Assembly: GCA_029245245.1 (NCBI GenBank)
Contig: JAQWPT010000011.1
Location: 62,001-126,000 of the forward strand
Source: Phycisphaerales bacterium
Lineage (GTDB): Bacteria > Planctomycetota > Phycisphaerae > Phycisphaerales > SM1A02
Direction: 5' to 3'
DNA length: 64,000 nucleotides
Position 1 is the stretch's first letter; every line of letters begins with the position of its first letter. The notes beneath the pieces are model-generated. The model searched no databases and was not told where the DNA came from. It saw only the letters and a program-made list of their open reading frames with translations. The position numbers and the translations under genes were made by a program. Below, piece by piece: positions 56,827 through 64,000 of this stretch.

Positions 56827-56896
56827 GAACCCAACGCGTAGGTGACGCCTGGAGCTCCCACGGTGCGGAGCGGGCCGGGCACACCGGGACGTACAC

Positions 56897-56936
56897 AGGG
56901 GGCGGCAACCAGTTGGTTGCCGCCCTCTGCTCGTTT
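56897..56936 (+). terminator. intrinsic terminator after the pilin gene
   Basis: GGGCGGCAACCA (56900-56911) pairs perfectly with TGGTTGCCGCCC (56914-56925) around a two-base loop; the stem extends outward by three more pairs including one G-U and is followed by GCTCGTTTTC. Confidence 0.85.
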
Positions 56937-57078
56937 TCATCGCCTGGGGCACGATGTTCTCGGACCTTCCATCTGCATCACCACCCGGGGGCCCATGTGC
57001 GACAAGGATTTCGATCCGGCTTGAGGGCCCCTGGAATCAGGCCGATGGAGCCATGTGGACCAGCACAGGAGAACGCTC

Positions 57079-57438
57079 GTGCGCAAGGACAACTATCTGA
57101 ACACCGTACTCACCCTGATCGCCCTGCTCCTGGCAGGGCTGCTCTGGACGCAGATTGCGGAGGAGTCGTTCGTCGACACCGCCAAGGCCCAGATCCGCAG
57201 CGGATCGGCCCGGACCGCAGCACCAGCCAATGAGCCGGCGGTTGACGAAGGGGTCTCGAGCATCGGGCAGCGTGCCTGGAACCAGCGACAGGAGTTGATC
57301 GTTGAACTGGCCGTCATGGGTCGGATGATCGGTGAACTCAGCGAGTACATCCGCAGCGGCAAGATGGAAGTCCGCGTCGGCGAAGCCGAGGGCCGCGACA
57401 CGGATCGACGAACGCACCGCAAGGCGGGGGAGCACTGA
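57079..57438 (+). CDS. hypothetical single-pass membrane protein
   Basis: This 119-residue protein has one N-terminal transmembrane helix (NTVLTLIALLLAGLLWTQI, about 7-25). A polar region and a helical stretch rich in Glu, Arg and Ile follow (about 70-100), possibly coiled coil. The GTG start at 57079 has AGGAG eight bases upstream; an earlier GTG lacks this. It lies four bases upstream of a pseudopilin gene, so it likely belongs to the pilus/secretion operon. No family recognised. Confidence 0.6.
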   Translation: MRKDNYLNTVLTLIALLLAGLLWTQIAEESFVDTAKAQIRSGSARTAAPANEPAVDEGVSSIGQRAWNQRQELIVELAVMGRMIGELSEYIRSGKMEVRVGEAEGRDTDRRTHRKAGEH

Positions 57439-57442
57439 TCTG

Positions 57443-57997
57443 ATGCCGCGCCGTGCTGGATACACGTTGTTGGAACTGATCCTCGTGATCGGACTGCTTG
57501 GGCTGGCTGCAGCCCTGCTGGTGCCGCACGTCGTGGGCCTGTCCCGCATGGAAACGCAGTCGGCTGTTCGCCGGCTGATCTCCGACATCAGCTACGCCCA
57601 GTCCGATGCCCTGGCGAACCAGGCGTATCGACGGGTGCAGTTCCTCGATGAAGGCAGGGGATATGCCCTGTTGAGCGTGGATGAAGTGACATTCGCTCTG
57701 CCATTCGATCCCGAAACCGCCACCTACCTGGAGGACCCCTCGGGGACCTACCAGTCCTTCGGCCGCTACGTGGTGGATTACGTGGACGACGATCGGTACG
57801 CGGGTGTGAGCCTCGGCTCCATCGAGACTGCGGGAGCCGGCAACTGGATCACCTTCGATCCCCTCGGTGGCACCGTGTCCTCCGTGGGGACCGCAGCGGG
57901 ATCTTCCCGCATCGTCGTGGAGGGAACCGACCAGTCCTTCGAGGTCCTCGTGACCCCCATGACCGGCAAATTGACGGTGCAGAAGATCGACGGCTGA
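57443..57997 (+). CDS. minor pseudopilin (GspH/FimT-like)
   Basis: This 184-residue protein has a class III signal MPRRAG|YTLLELILVIGLLGLAAALLVP with Gly before the cleavage site and Glu5 in the mature protein. A GspH/FimT-like beta domain follows: SAVRRLISDISYAQSDALANQAYRRVQF and a Gly/Ser-rich strand region ending VTPMTGKLTVQ. It would start or tip a (pseudo)pilus. GGGGGAG is about ten bases upstream of the ATG. It is followed within about 20 bases by pilM, so it is in the assembly operon. Confidence 0.87.
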   Translation: MPRRAGYTLLELILVIGLLGLAAALLVPHVVGLSRMETQSAVRRLISDISYAQSDALANQAYRRVQFLDEGRGYALLSVDEVTFALPFDPETATYLEDPSGTYQSFGRYVVDYVDDDRYAGVSLGSIETAGAGNWITFDPLGGTVSSVGTAAGSSRIVVEGTDQSFEVLVTPMTGKLTVQKIDG

Positions 57998-58018
57998 TCA
58001 ATGAACAGGAGTATGCAG

Positions 58019-59191
58019 ATGGGTTCAACATTTCCATGGTTTCGGTCTTCGGTCGGCGACGTCGGTGTCGCCTTCGGGCGGGATGAAGCCCGCCTGCTGC
58101 AGGTCCGTGAATCGGCAGGTCGCCTGCGGGTGACCGGCGCGGCATGGTGCCCGCTTCCTTCGCTCGACGGGGGAGCTCGTCCAGATGTGCAGTGGGGGCG
58201 TGCCCTGCGTGCGGCAGTGGGATCGGGCGGATTCGCGGGTCGTCGTTGCACGATCTGCCTGCCACGGGAAGACCTGTTCATGCAGTCGATGAAACTTCCT
58301 TCCATGCCGGACGAAGAACTGGCGGAAGCCGTGGCCTGGGAAGCGGCCAAGCAGATGAACGTCTCTCGAGACCAGATCCGAGCCGATTGGATTCGCACCG
58401 GCGTCTCCACGTCAGGCAGCGACGAGTCGTCGGTGGATCGTGATGAACTCGTCGTCGTGGCCGCGCACCGCGACGCGCTCGATGCCCGCCTCGAGGCGGC
58501 CTGGGCGGCCGGGCTTCGGCCCGCCGCGGTTGAAACCCACTGCACGGCCGTAGCCAGGATGCTCAGTCGCCACCACCGACGGGCCGCGGACGCCGGCAGT
58601 TGCAGGGCCGTGATCGAGGTCGGAACCGAGGGCTCATCAGTACTCATTCTTCACGGGGACCAGACGACTTTCTGCAAGGCCCTGGACATCGGGGGCCGGC
58701 ATTTCAACGAACAGGTGGCTGACAAGCTCAGCCTGGACGTCGAGGCTGCCCGGGAACTTCGGCATGCCCGTCTGCGTGGCGTAGCGGACACCACCTTCAT
58801 CGATCCATCGACGGACCGTGCGGTCTTCGAGGCCGTTCGACCGCTGCTCAGTGAATGCGCCAACAACGTGCTCATGTGCCTGCGATATGCGGCCGTGACC
58901 TTCCGTGGCCTGTCCCCCCGGCAGATCGTTCTGACAGGATCCAACGGCAGCGAGCCTGGACTGGCCGAACAGATCGCAACCAGTTGCCAACTGCCGGTGC
59001 AACTGGATGACGAGCAGGGCAGCCTGGCCCAGCTCGAGCAAGACCTTCGCGCGATGCTGCCCCATGACCAGGGAACCCCGGGTGCATGGGTGGCTGCCGC
59101 CGGGATGAGCCTGCGAGGTTTCGAGTGCCGATCGAAGCGTTCCTCCAAGCGGGAATCAACACCCTCGACCGAGCGGAGTGTCGCGGCATGA
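58019..59191 (+). CDS. pilM: PilM-like actin-fold assembly protein
   Basis: This protein has about 390 residues. It has an actin/FtsA-like ATP-binding fold: VGDVGVAFGRDEARLLQV at the start, CTICLPREDLFMQSMKLPSMPDEELAEAVAWEA, RAVIEVGTEGSSVLILHGDQ (phosphate 1) and QIVLTGSNGSEPGLAEQIAT (adenosine motif). Cytosolic PilM binds the N terminus of PilN and connects to the pilus motor. Three in-frame ATG codons occur in 58001-58021; 58019 best fits the AGGAG at 58006-58010. Its stop overlaps the next start (ATGA). Confidence 0.85.
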   Translation: MGSTFPWFRSSVGDVGVAFGRDEARLLQVRESAGRLRVTGAAWCPLPSLDGGARPDVQWGRALRAAVGSGGFAGRRCTICLPREDLFMQSMKLPSMPDEELAEAVAWEAAKQMNVSRDQIRADWIRTGVSTSGSDESSVDRDELVVVAAHRDALDARLEAAWAAGLRPAAVETHCTAVARMLSRHHRRAADAGSCRAVIEVGTEGSSVLILHGDQTTFCKALDIGGRHFNEQVADKLSLDVEAARELRHARLRGVADTTFIDPSTDRAVFEAVRPLLSECANNVLMCLRYAAVTFRGLSPRQIVLTGSNGSEPGLAEQIATSCQLPVQLDDEQGSLAQLEQDLRAMLPHDQGTPGAWVAAAGMSLRGFECRSKRSSKRESTPSTERSVAA

Positions 59192-59853
59192 AGCAACACC
59201 AGATCAATCTCATTACTCCAAGGATGCTCGACCGCGCCCGGGCCGGTCGCCGAACCCGGAAAATCCTGGGTACGTGCGTAGTGCTCGTGGCCGGAATGCT
59301 TCTGACGGCGACGCATGCCCGCCTCCAACTGGAGCAGGCTCGAACCCGCCACGAGACGACGACCATCCTCGCCGATCAGGCCCTGGCTCTGGAACGAAGC
59401 CTGGCTGACGTCGACGCCCGGATGCATGACGTTCACTCGTTCATGACGGAGTACCGGGAGGTGGCCATCCCGCTGGATGCGACGCGACTGATCGCCACCC
59501 TGACCCGCTCCCTTCCACCCAGTATCACGTTGGTGGAACTGGAACTGAACTATGACGACGGAACGAACTCTCGTCGTCACGTCGAGGGCGACGAACGCGG
59601 ACCCCGCCGGATGGTGGGTGAGATCGCAGGGATCGCCTCCAGCGACGCGGACATCGCCACCCTGGTGCAGCTCATCGGCAGCCGGGATCCGTTTACCGAG
59701 GTCAACATCGACTACAGCCGCTCCCGCACCGTCCGCGAGCGAGTGGCTCGTGATTTCCGGTTGTCGTTCATCGTCGACATGGACCACGCATTCGAAGTGC
59801 AACCGGCCACGGTGACCGCCGACGTCGGATCGACAGGGGGGCAGCAGCCATGA
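59188..59853 (+). CDS. pilN: PilN-like inner-membrane assembly protein
   Basis: This 221-residue protein has a short cytosolic N terminus starting INLITPRML (the PilM-binding INLLP-like motif) and a membrane helix (about 26-43). A coiled coil (about 45-80) and a ferredoxin-like periplasmic domain with LTRSLPPSITLVELELNY follow. It pairs with PilO to align the inner-membrane complex under the secretin. Start and stop codons overlap the neighbouring genes by four bases. Confidence 0.85.
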   Translation: MKQHQINLITPRMLDRARAGRRTRKILGTCVVLVAGMLLTATHARLQLEQARTRHETTTILADQALALERSLADVDARMHDVHSFMTEYREVAIPLDATRLIATLTRSLPPSITLVELELNYDDGTNSRRHVEGDERGPRRMVGEIAGIASSDADIATLVQLIGSRDPFTEVNIDYSRSRTVRERVARDFRLSFIVDMDHAFEVQPATVTADVGSTGGQQP

Positions 59854-60416
59854 ACAGACGACGAATGGAAACCTTCGCCCTGGCCGCCGTTGTGGCGATC
59901 GTGCTCGGGATCACCTGCTTCTTCACCTGGCCGAACTACGCCGAAGCGGCGGACCTGTCCTCATCCTCGAGCACGCTCGAGCAGAAGATCGGTCACCTTG
60001 AAGATGTCGAGGCCGACCTGAAACGTCGTTCGAAGTCACTGGCCGCCCTTCATCGTGAGCAGGAGCGTGCGTGTCGCCAGGTGCCGGATCGGCCCGATGT
60101 GGCGAACCTGATGCAGCACCTGTCGATGGGTGTCGACGGCCGGACCGTGCTCGACCAGACCTTCACCGTACGTGGGAGAAGTGGGGATTCTGAGGATGCT
60201 CGTTTCGAGATCCTTCCCCTGGTCGTGGAGTTGGAGACGACCTTCGACAACATCTTCGATGTCATCCAGCGTGTCGAGCAGCTCAAGCGGCTCGTGCGGG
60301 TGACCTCGATCATCATGACCTGTCGTGATGTCGAGTTCGAGCAGGCGCAGCCGACGCTGCGGGCCTCGATCGGCATGGACGTGGTCTATGAACACCTCGA
60401 TTCGGAAGGAGACTGA
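59850..60416 (+). CDS. pilO: PilO-like inner-membrane assembly protein
   Basis: This 188-residue protein has one membrane helix (about 8-27), a short coiled coil (LSSSSSTLEQKIGHLEDVEADL, about 36-57) and a periplasmic ferredoxin-like domain (FEILPLVVELETTFDNIFDVIQRVEQLKRLVRV, about 120-152). That last segment is typical of PilO. Its ATG overlaps the pilN stop. It forms a heterodimer with PilN. The overall size is slightly below the usual 200-210 residues. Confidence 0.83.
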   Translation: MNRRRMETFALAAVVAIVLGITCFFTWPNYAEAADLSSSSSTLEQKIGHLEDVEADLKRRSKSLAALHREQERACRQVPDRPDVANLMQHLSMGVDGRTVLDQTFTVRGRSGDSEDARFEILPLVVELETTFDNIFDVIQRVEQLKRLVRVTSIIMTCRDVEFEQAQPTLRASIGMDVVYEHLDSEGD

Positions 60417-60417
60417 A

Positions 60418-60996
60418 ATGGAACGCATGAACATGCTGCTGAGGCGATTCGCCATTTCCCTGACATCGGACCGCCGGAAGTTCGGGCTCTTCTGTGCCCT
60501 GATGGCCCTCGGCCTGCTCTTCTGGGCCCGGATCATCGTCATCAAGAATCTGCCCAGGACGGTCATGGCCGATCAGGAGCAGTCCGCGGTGGCCGAAGCC
60601 GGGAATACGGCCGTGGGGGACGGGACCGATAACAACGGCCTCCAGGTGCGTTCCATCATGCTGGACATCGTTCCAGAGCGTGATCCCTTCCGGATCAACG
60701 ATGCCTATTTCCCGGCGGAGCAAAAACCTGACCTTGAGTCTGGAGATGGACGAAAGTCGGCCCTCTCGACGTCCGAAGATCCAGAACAGGCGATCAGTCG
60801 TCTCCATCTGGAAGCGGTCATGCAGGGGAATCCCATGGCCGTGATCAGTGGTCGGACGTACCGGCCGGGCGACTGGATCGACACGGATGGGCCGATTCCC
60901 ATCCGATTCGCACTGGTCGAAGTCAGACGACGGTCAGTGCTGTTGGAACACGAAGGTCGGCAGTACGAACTCCGGCTCGATGGTTCCAGGGGCTGA
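60418..60996 (+). CDS. PilP/GspC-like inner-membrane protein
   Basis: This 192-residue protein has one transmembrane helix (about 22-43), a low-complexity linker (about 50-75) and a C-terminal beta domain. The latter has ISRLHLEAVMQGNPMAVISGRTYRPGDWID and VRRRSVLLEHEGRQYELRL, the HR-domain pattern of GspC and PilP, which contacts the secretin N domains. AAGGAG stands six bases upstream of the ATG. Unlike PilP it is not a lipoprotein; the membrane-helix topology is more like GspC, so the locus mixes T4P and T2SS features. Confidence 0.72.
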   Translation: MERMNMLLRRFAISLTSDRRKFGLFCALMALGLLFWARIIVIKNLPRTVMADQEQSAVAEAGNTAVGDGTDNNGLQVRSIMLDIVPERDPFRINDAYFPAEQKPDLESGDGRKSALSTSEDPEQAISRLHLEAVMQGNPMAVISGRTYRPGDWIDTDGPIPIRFALVEVRRRSVLLEHEGRQYELRLDGSRG

Positions 60997-61026
60997 ACGG
61001 ATTACGGGGGAGGCGGAGACCAAGCC

Positions 61027-62895
61027 ATGCATACGCCTCTACGCGGAACAACACTTCAATTTCTCACAGCACTTCTGCTGGCAGTTCTGGCCGGTGGTGT
61101 ATCCGTGTACGCGCAGGATGCCGAGCCGGCTTCCGGGGAATCGGACATCGAGATGACCAGTTACGGCACCGTCGACATGGCGGTGCAGGATGCAGATCTT
61201 GCCCAGGTGCTTGAGATGCTCTCGATGCAGAGCCAGCGAAACATCATTGCCGGCCGCGATGTGTCCGCGACCGTGACCGCCAATCTCTACGACGTCACCT
61301 TCGAAGAAGCACTCGATTCGATCCTCCGGGTCAACGGGTATGGCTACATCGAGGAGGGGGCGTTCATCTACGTCTATCCAGAGGATCGCATCGCGGAAAT
61401 CGAGAAGGCTCGTCGCCAGGTGGAGACCCGGATCTACGAGTTGTTCTACCTCAACGCCTCGGATGCCGCTCAGGTCATCCAGCCGCTGCTCAGTGACGTC
61501 GGCCAGGCCGTGCCGATGGGTACGGTGGAGGACGGGTTCAATCCGGACGAGAGCGACAACGGCGCCGATGCATACGCCTACACCGCGAAGGTGGTCGTCA
61601 CCGACTACCCGTCGCAGCTGGAAGAAATTGCCACGCTCCTGGTGGAACTGGACGTGTCACCCGAGCAGGTGATGGTCGAGGCCACGATTCTCCAGACAAA
61701 GGTCAGCGAGAACAACGCCTTCGGCATCGACTTCTCCCTCGTGAGCCATCTGAACTTCGAGAACATCGTGTCGCCGCTCGCAGCGGCAAGCGACCTGATT
61801 TCCGGTGCGTACAACACGGACAACGCCGTAGCGGGCAGCTCCACGGTCGGTGGAACCCAGACCGGTGCCGGTGGATTCAAGTTCGGCATCGTCAAGGACG
61901 ATTTTGCCATCTTCCTGCGGGCACTGGACAACGTCACCGACGTCACCGTCGTTGCCCGCCCCAAGGTCATGTGCCTGAATCGCCAGCGTGCGGAGATCCT
62001 CGTCGGCCGTCGTCTCGGGTACCTCAACACGACCCAGACGGAGACGTCGACGACTCAGACCGTCGAGTTTCTCGATACCGGCATTCACCTGATGTTCCGC
62101 CCCTTCATCACTCCCAACGAGATGATCCGGATGGAGTTGTATCCCCGGCTCTCCAGTGGTGATGTCGTGCTTGAGGCGAACTACACGGTGCCCAACGAGG
62201 ATACCCACGAGATCTTCACCAACGTCCGAGTCAAGAGCGGCGAGACGATCGTGCTCGGCGGCCTGTTCGAGGAACAGACCACGATGAGTCGCGAGCAGGT
62301 TCCTCTGCTCGGGGACATCCCGATCGTCGGTGGTGCGTTCCGCGGCCAGGACGATGAAACCCAGCGGAAGGAAATCATCTTTCTCCTGACACCGTCGATC
62401 ATCGCCGACGAGCGTCTCTGGGAAATGGGGGAGGATGGACTCGAGATTCTCGACGCCGTCCGCCTCGGTGCCCGGGCCGGTCTCCTGCCCTTCAGCCGCG
62501 ACCAGATCACCGCCGACTACAACCGCGACGCGATCGAGGCCTACCGCAACGGCGAGCTCGACCTGGCACTCTACTACGCGAACAACTCGCTGCGGACCGC
62601 ATCGGTGCAGCCCGAGATGGCCCGAATGCGTGACACCTTGTCTTCCACGCACCAGGATGGATGGAGCCGCAACATGCAGCGGCGCATTCTCGATCGCGAG
62701 ATCGACCTGGTGCCCGCCAACGACCTTGCCCCGATGCCGGTCGCACCCGATTTCAATCAAGAGCATCCCGAGGAGCCGGCAGGCGAGCCTGCATCGACCT
62801 CCGATGCATCCGACCTGCCACGACTCGATACCGATTCGAGCGATGAGGGATTCGGTACGACGACGGATTCCGTCACCCGTGCCGAGACCGACTGA
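61027..62895 (+). CDS. secretin (PilQ/GspD family)
   Basis: This 622-residue protein has a Sec signal (about 1-30). An STN/N0-like domain follows (VDMAVQDADLAQVLEMLSMQSQRNIIAGRDV, about 49-80). The N1/N3 domain has FYLNASDAAQVIQPLLSDV and DYPSQLEEIATLLVELDVSPEQVMVEATI. The secretin beta-barrel (about 225-470) has the conserved GETIVLGGLFEE and VPLLGDIPIVGGAFR. After about residue 480 comes a TPR-like segment (AYRNGELDLALYYANNSLR) and an acidic tail, an unusual addition. It forms the outer-membrane gate for pilus or secreted protein passage. Confidence 0.92.
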   Translation: MHTPLRGTTLQFLTALLLAVLAGGVSVYAQDAEPASGESDIEMTSYGTVDMAVQDADLAQVLEMLSMQSQRNIIAGRDVSATVTANLYDVTFEEALDSILRVNGYGYIEEGAFIYVYPEDRIAEIEKARRQVETRIYELFYLNASDAAQVIQPLLSDVGQAVPMGTVEDGFNPDESDNGADAYAYTAKVVVTDYPSQLEEIATLLVELDVSPEQVMVEATILQTKVSENNAFGIDFSLVSHLNFENIVSPLAAASDLISGAYNTDNAVAGSSTVGGTQTGAGGFKFGIVKDDFAIFLRALDNVTDVTVVARPKVMCLNRQRAEILVGRRLGYLNTTQTETSTTQTVEFLDTGIHLMFRPFITPNEMIRMELYPRLSSGDVVLEANYTVPNEDTHEIFTNVRVKSGETIVLGGLFEEQTTMSREQVPLLGDIPIVGGAFRGQDDETQRKEIIFLLTPSIIADERLWEMGEDGLEILDAVRLGARAGLLPFSRDQITADYNRDAIEAYRNGELDLALYYANNSLRTASVQPEMARMRDTLSSTHQDGWSRNMQRRILDREIDLVPANDLAPMPVAPDFNQEHPEEPAGEPASTSDASDLPRLDTDSSDEGFGTTTDSVTRAETD

Positions 62896-62908
62896 ACGGA
62901 GCCCGACC

Positions 62909-64000
62909 ATGCATTCGAACATCCTTTTCGTTCGCAGCCTGCTGCTCACGGTGGTCATCTTCGGCACCGCCGGATGCCATGGCCCCTCCAAGGCCGGGCT
63001 CGAGGCTCGTGAGAACGCCTACAACCGCATCGACAAGGTCAACACGCAGATCGCCTTCGGCCAGGCCCAGCAGGCCTTCGAGGTCGGCAATCTTCGCGAG
63101 GGGCTGGAGATCATCACCGAAGCGGTGGTTCGCTATCCCGAAGCAGCCGAGTACCACCTGCTCAAGGGTCGAATCCTCATGGAGATGGGGCGCCTCGACG
63201 AGGCTCGCATCGCGCTGGAAGGCGCGACCGAGCAGGACGACCAGTTGAGCGAGCCCTGGTACTTCCTGGGCATCGTCTACCAGCGATGGTCCGAGGATCA
63301 ACAGTCCCATGAACACTACATGCGTGCCGCCGATCTCGAACCCAACCGCCCCCAGTTTCTTCTTGCGTCCGCCGAGATGCTTGTCGCGATGAAGCGGTAC
63401 GAGCAGGCCGAGGGTCTGCTCATCAGCCGCATCCGCAAGTTCGAGCACCATCCGGCGATGCGACACCTGCTGGGACAGATCGCCGCGCTGCGTGGTGACA
63501 TGGACAAGGCCGTCCAGTACTACGAGGAAGCGAGCCTGCTCCAGTCCGAGGACATGCACCTGCTCTCGGAACTGGCCCACATGCAGTTCATGGCCGGCAA
63601 TGTTCCCGAGTGTCTGACCGTCATCGATCGCATCGAATTCAGCGGTCATGTCCTTGATCGCAATCTCCAGCGCACCAAGGCGCGCTGCCTCATGCATGCC
63701 AGGCGTGAACTCGAAGCTCGCCCGATCTACAAGAAGTTGCTTGCCAGTCGCGAGCACGACGTGATGCTCTGGGAAGAAGCAGGCATGCTGGCCTGGTCCA
63801 TCGAGGACTGGCGAGGATTGAACAACTGTGGACAACGTGTCTCCGCTCTCGCGCCGGATCACGCCAGCGGGTGGACCATGCTGGCCGTGGCCCATCGCAG
63901 CGAGGGGCGTTACGACCAGGCCGAGGCGAGCCTTCTGAAGGCCGTCGCCTGCGAGGACGCGAGTGCCCTCTGCTGGGTGCTGCTGGCGAATCTGCGGGAA
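62909..64000 (+). CDS. TPR lipoprotein, cut by window end
   Basis: The frame is open from ATG 62909 to the last base (364 codons). It has a lipoprotein signal (LLTVVIFGTAGCHG, Cys22). At least six TPR-type helix pairs follow, for example AYNRIDKVNTQIAFGQAQQAFEVGN near 40, AAEYHLLKGRILMEMGRLDEARIALEGA near 80 and DKAVQYYEEASLLQSED near 200. It starts 13 bases after the secretin stop and is probably its pilotin-like or assembly partner (compare PilF/PilW, which are TPR lipoproteins, but this one is longer). The C terminus is not visible. Confidence 0.85.
   Translation, partial: MHSNILFVRSLLLTVVIFGTAGCHGPSKAGLEARENAYNRIDKVNTQIAFGQAQQAFEVGNLREGLEIITEAVVRYPEAAEYHLLKGRILMEMGRLDEARIALEGATEQDDQLSEPWYFLGIVYQRWSEDQQSHEHYMRAADLEPNRPQFLLASAEMLVAMKRYEQAEGLLISRIRKFEHHPAMRHLLGQIAALRGDMDKAVQYYEEASLLQSEDMHLLSELAHMQFMAGNVPECLTVIDRIEFSGHVLDRNLQRTKARCLMHARRELEARPIYKKLLASREHDVMLWEEAGMLAWSIEDWRGLNNCGQRVSALAPDHASGWTMLAVAHRSEGRYDQAEASLLKAVACEDASALCWVLLANLRE

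Noticed and set aside
56999-57079. Upstream GTG 57055 as start of the single-pass membrane protein
   Set aside because: It would add eight polar residues and lacks a ribosome site, while GTG 57079 has AGGAG at proper distance.
1-64000. tRNA, rRNA, tmRNA, CRISPR arrays, insertion sequences or prophage genes
   Set aside because: I looked for T-loop GTTCGA patterns in gene-free gaps, spaced direct repeats, transposase and integrase motifs and found none; a tRNA or covariance-model scan would be decisive.

Overview
The window looks like chromosomal DNA of a planctomycete, most likely a member of the class Phycisphaerae and probably marine. The evidence is indirect: GC-rich coding DNA, C-terminal dockerin-like repeats of the form DLDxDGxVxVxDLLxVLAxWG on secreted enzymes, a GACC-type cysteine motif, several Tat-exported Gfo/Idh/MocA dehydrogenases and sugar isomerases, ECF sigma factors, and an exosortase/EPS locus. 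No rRNA, tRNA, CRISPR array, transposase or prophage was recognised, so it reads as ordinary core and niche-adaptation DNA, with no mobile island.

Layout. 1-1782: end of an Fe-S oxidoreductase, a phosphonatase-like HAD hydrolase and an M48 protease. 1783-5920: an ECF sigma / membrane anti-sigma / Spy-like EF-hand operon, divergent from a large secreted collagen-like and Gly-rich EF-hand protein. 6037-7031: GrpB and DoxX proteins. 7038-10732: divergent secreted polysaccharide-degrading enzymes (a GH16 glycosidase and an AA10-type lytic polysaccharide monooxygenase), both ending in planctomycete dockerin-like modules. 10797-16656: a VTT membrane protein, an SGNH hydrolase, a GluR0-like ligand-gated channel divergent from MscS, a sigma-like gene with an unknown partner, and ArfB. 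16663-21368: a terpenoid-cyclase-fold protein, a small lipoprotein, pyrophosphatase, threonine aldolase and an amino-acid permease. 21369-21892: a hairpin-rich non-coding region in front of a nucleoside-type MFS transporter. 23262-28562: a minus-strand operon of two isomerase-like and two dehydrogenase-like Tat proteins, headed by an FGE-domain lipoprotein, divergent from ApbE.

29605-32800 is the most distinctive region: four small heat-shock (Hsp20) genes in tandem, preceded by two sigma-54-type promoter sequences (one matching the consensus perfectly) and split by a strong intrinsic terminator. One Hsp20 carries a long repeat-bearing N-terminal extension, and two share a Cys-Cys motif. Next come HdeD, a group-2-like sigma factor, a ClC channel, a possible small RNA, a PilZ protein and LipA.

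38818-52451 is an exopolysaccharide/exosortase operon: Wza-like export lipoprotein, exosortase-EpsI fusion, a 1728-residue TPR membrane protein, a Wzc-like chain-length/BY-kinase whose Walker A lysine is serine, a WecA-like sugar-phosphate transferase, a low-molecular-weight tyrosine phosphatase and a fructosamine-kinase-family protein, the last three translationally coupled. On the minus strand, 52455-56146 holds DUF1015-serA-serC. 56392-64000 is a type IV pilus / type II secretion-like locus: pilin, pseudopilin, PilM, PilN, PilO, a PilP/GspC-like protein and a secretin, followed by a TPR lipoprotein cut by the window end. The assembly ATPase, inner-membrane platform protein and prepilin peptidase are not in the window.
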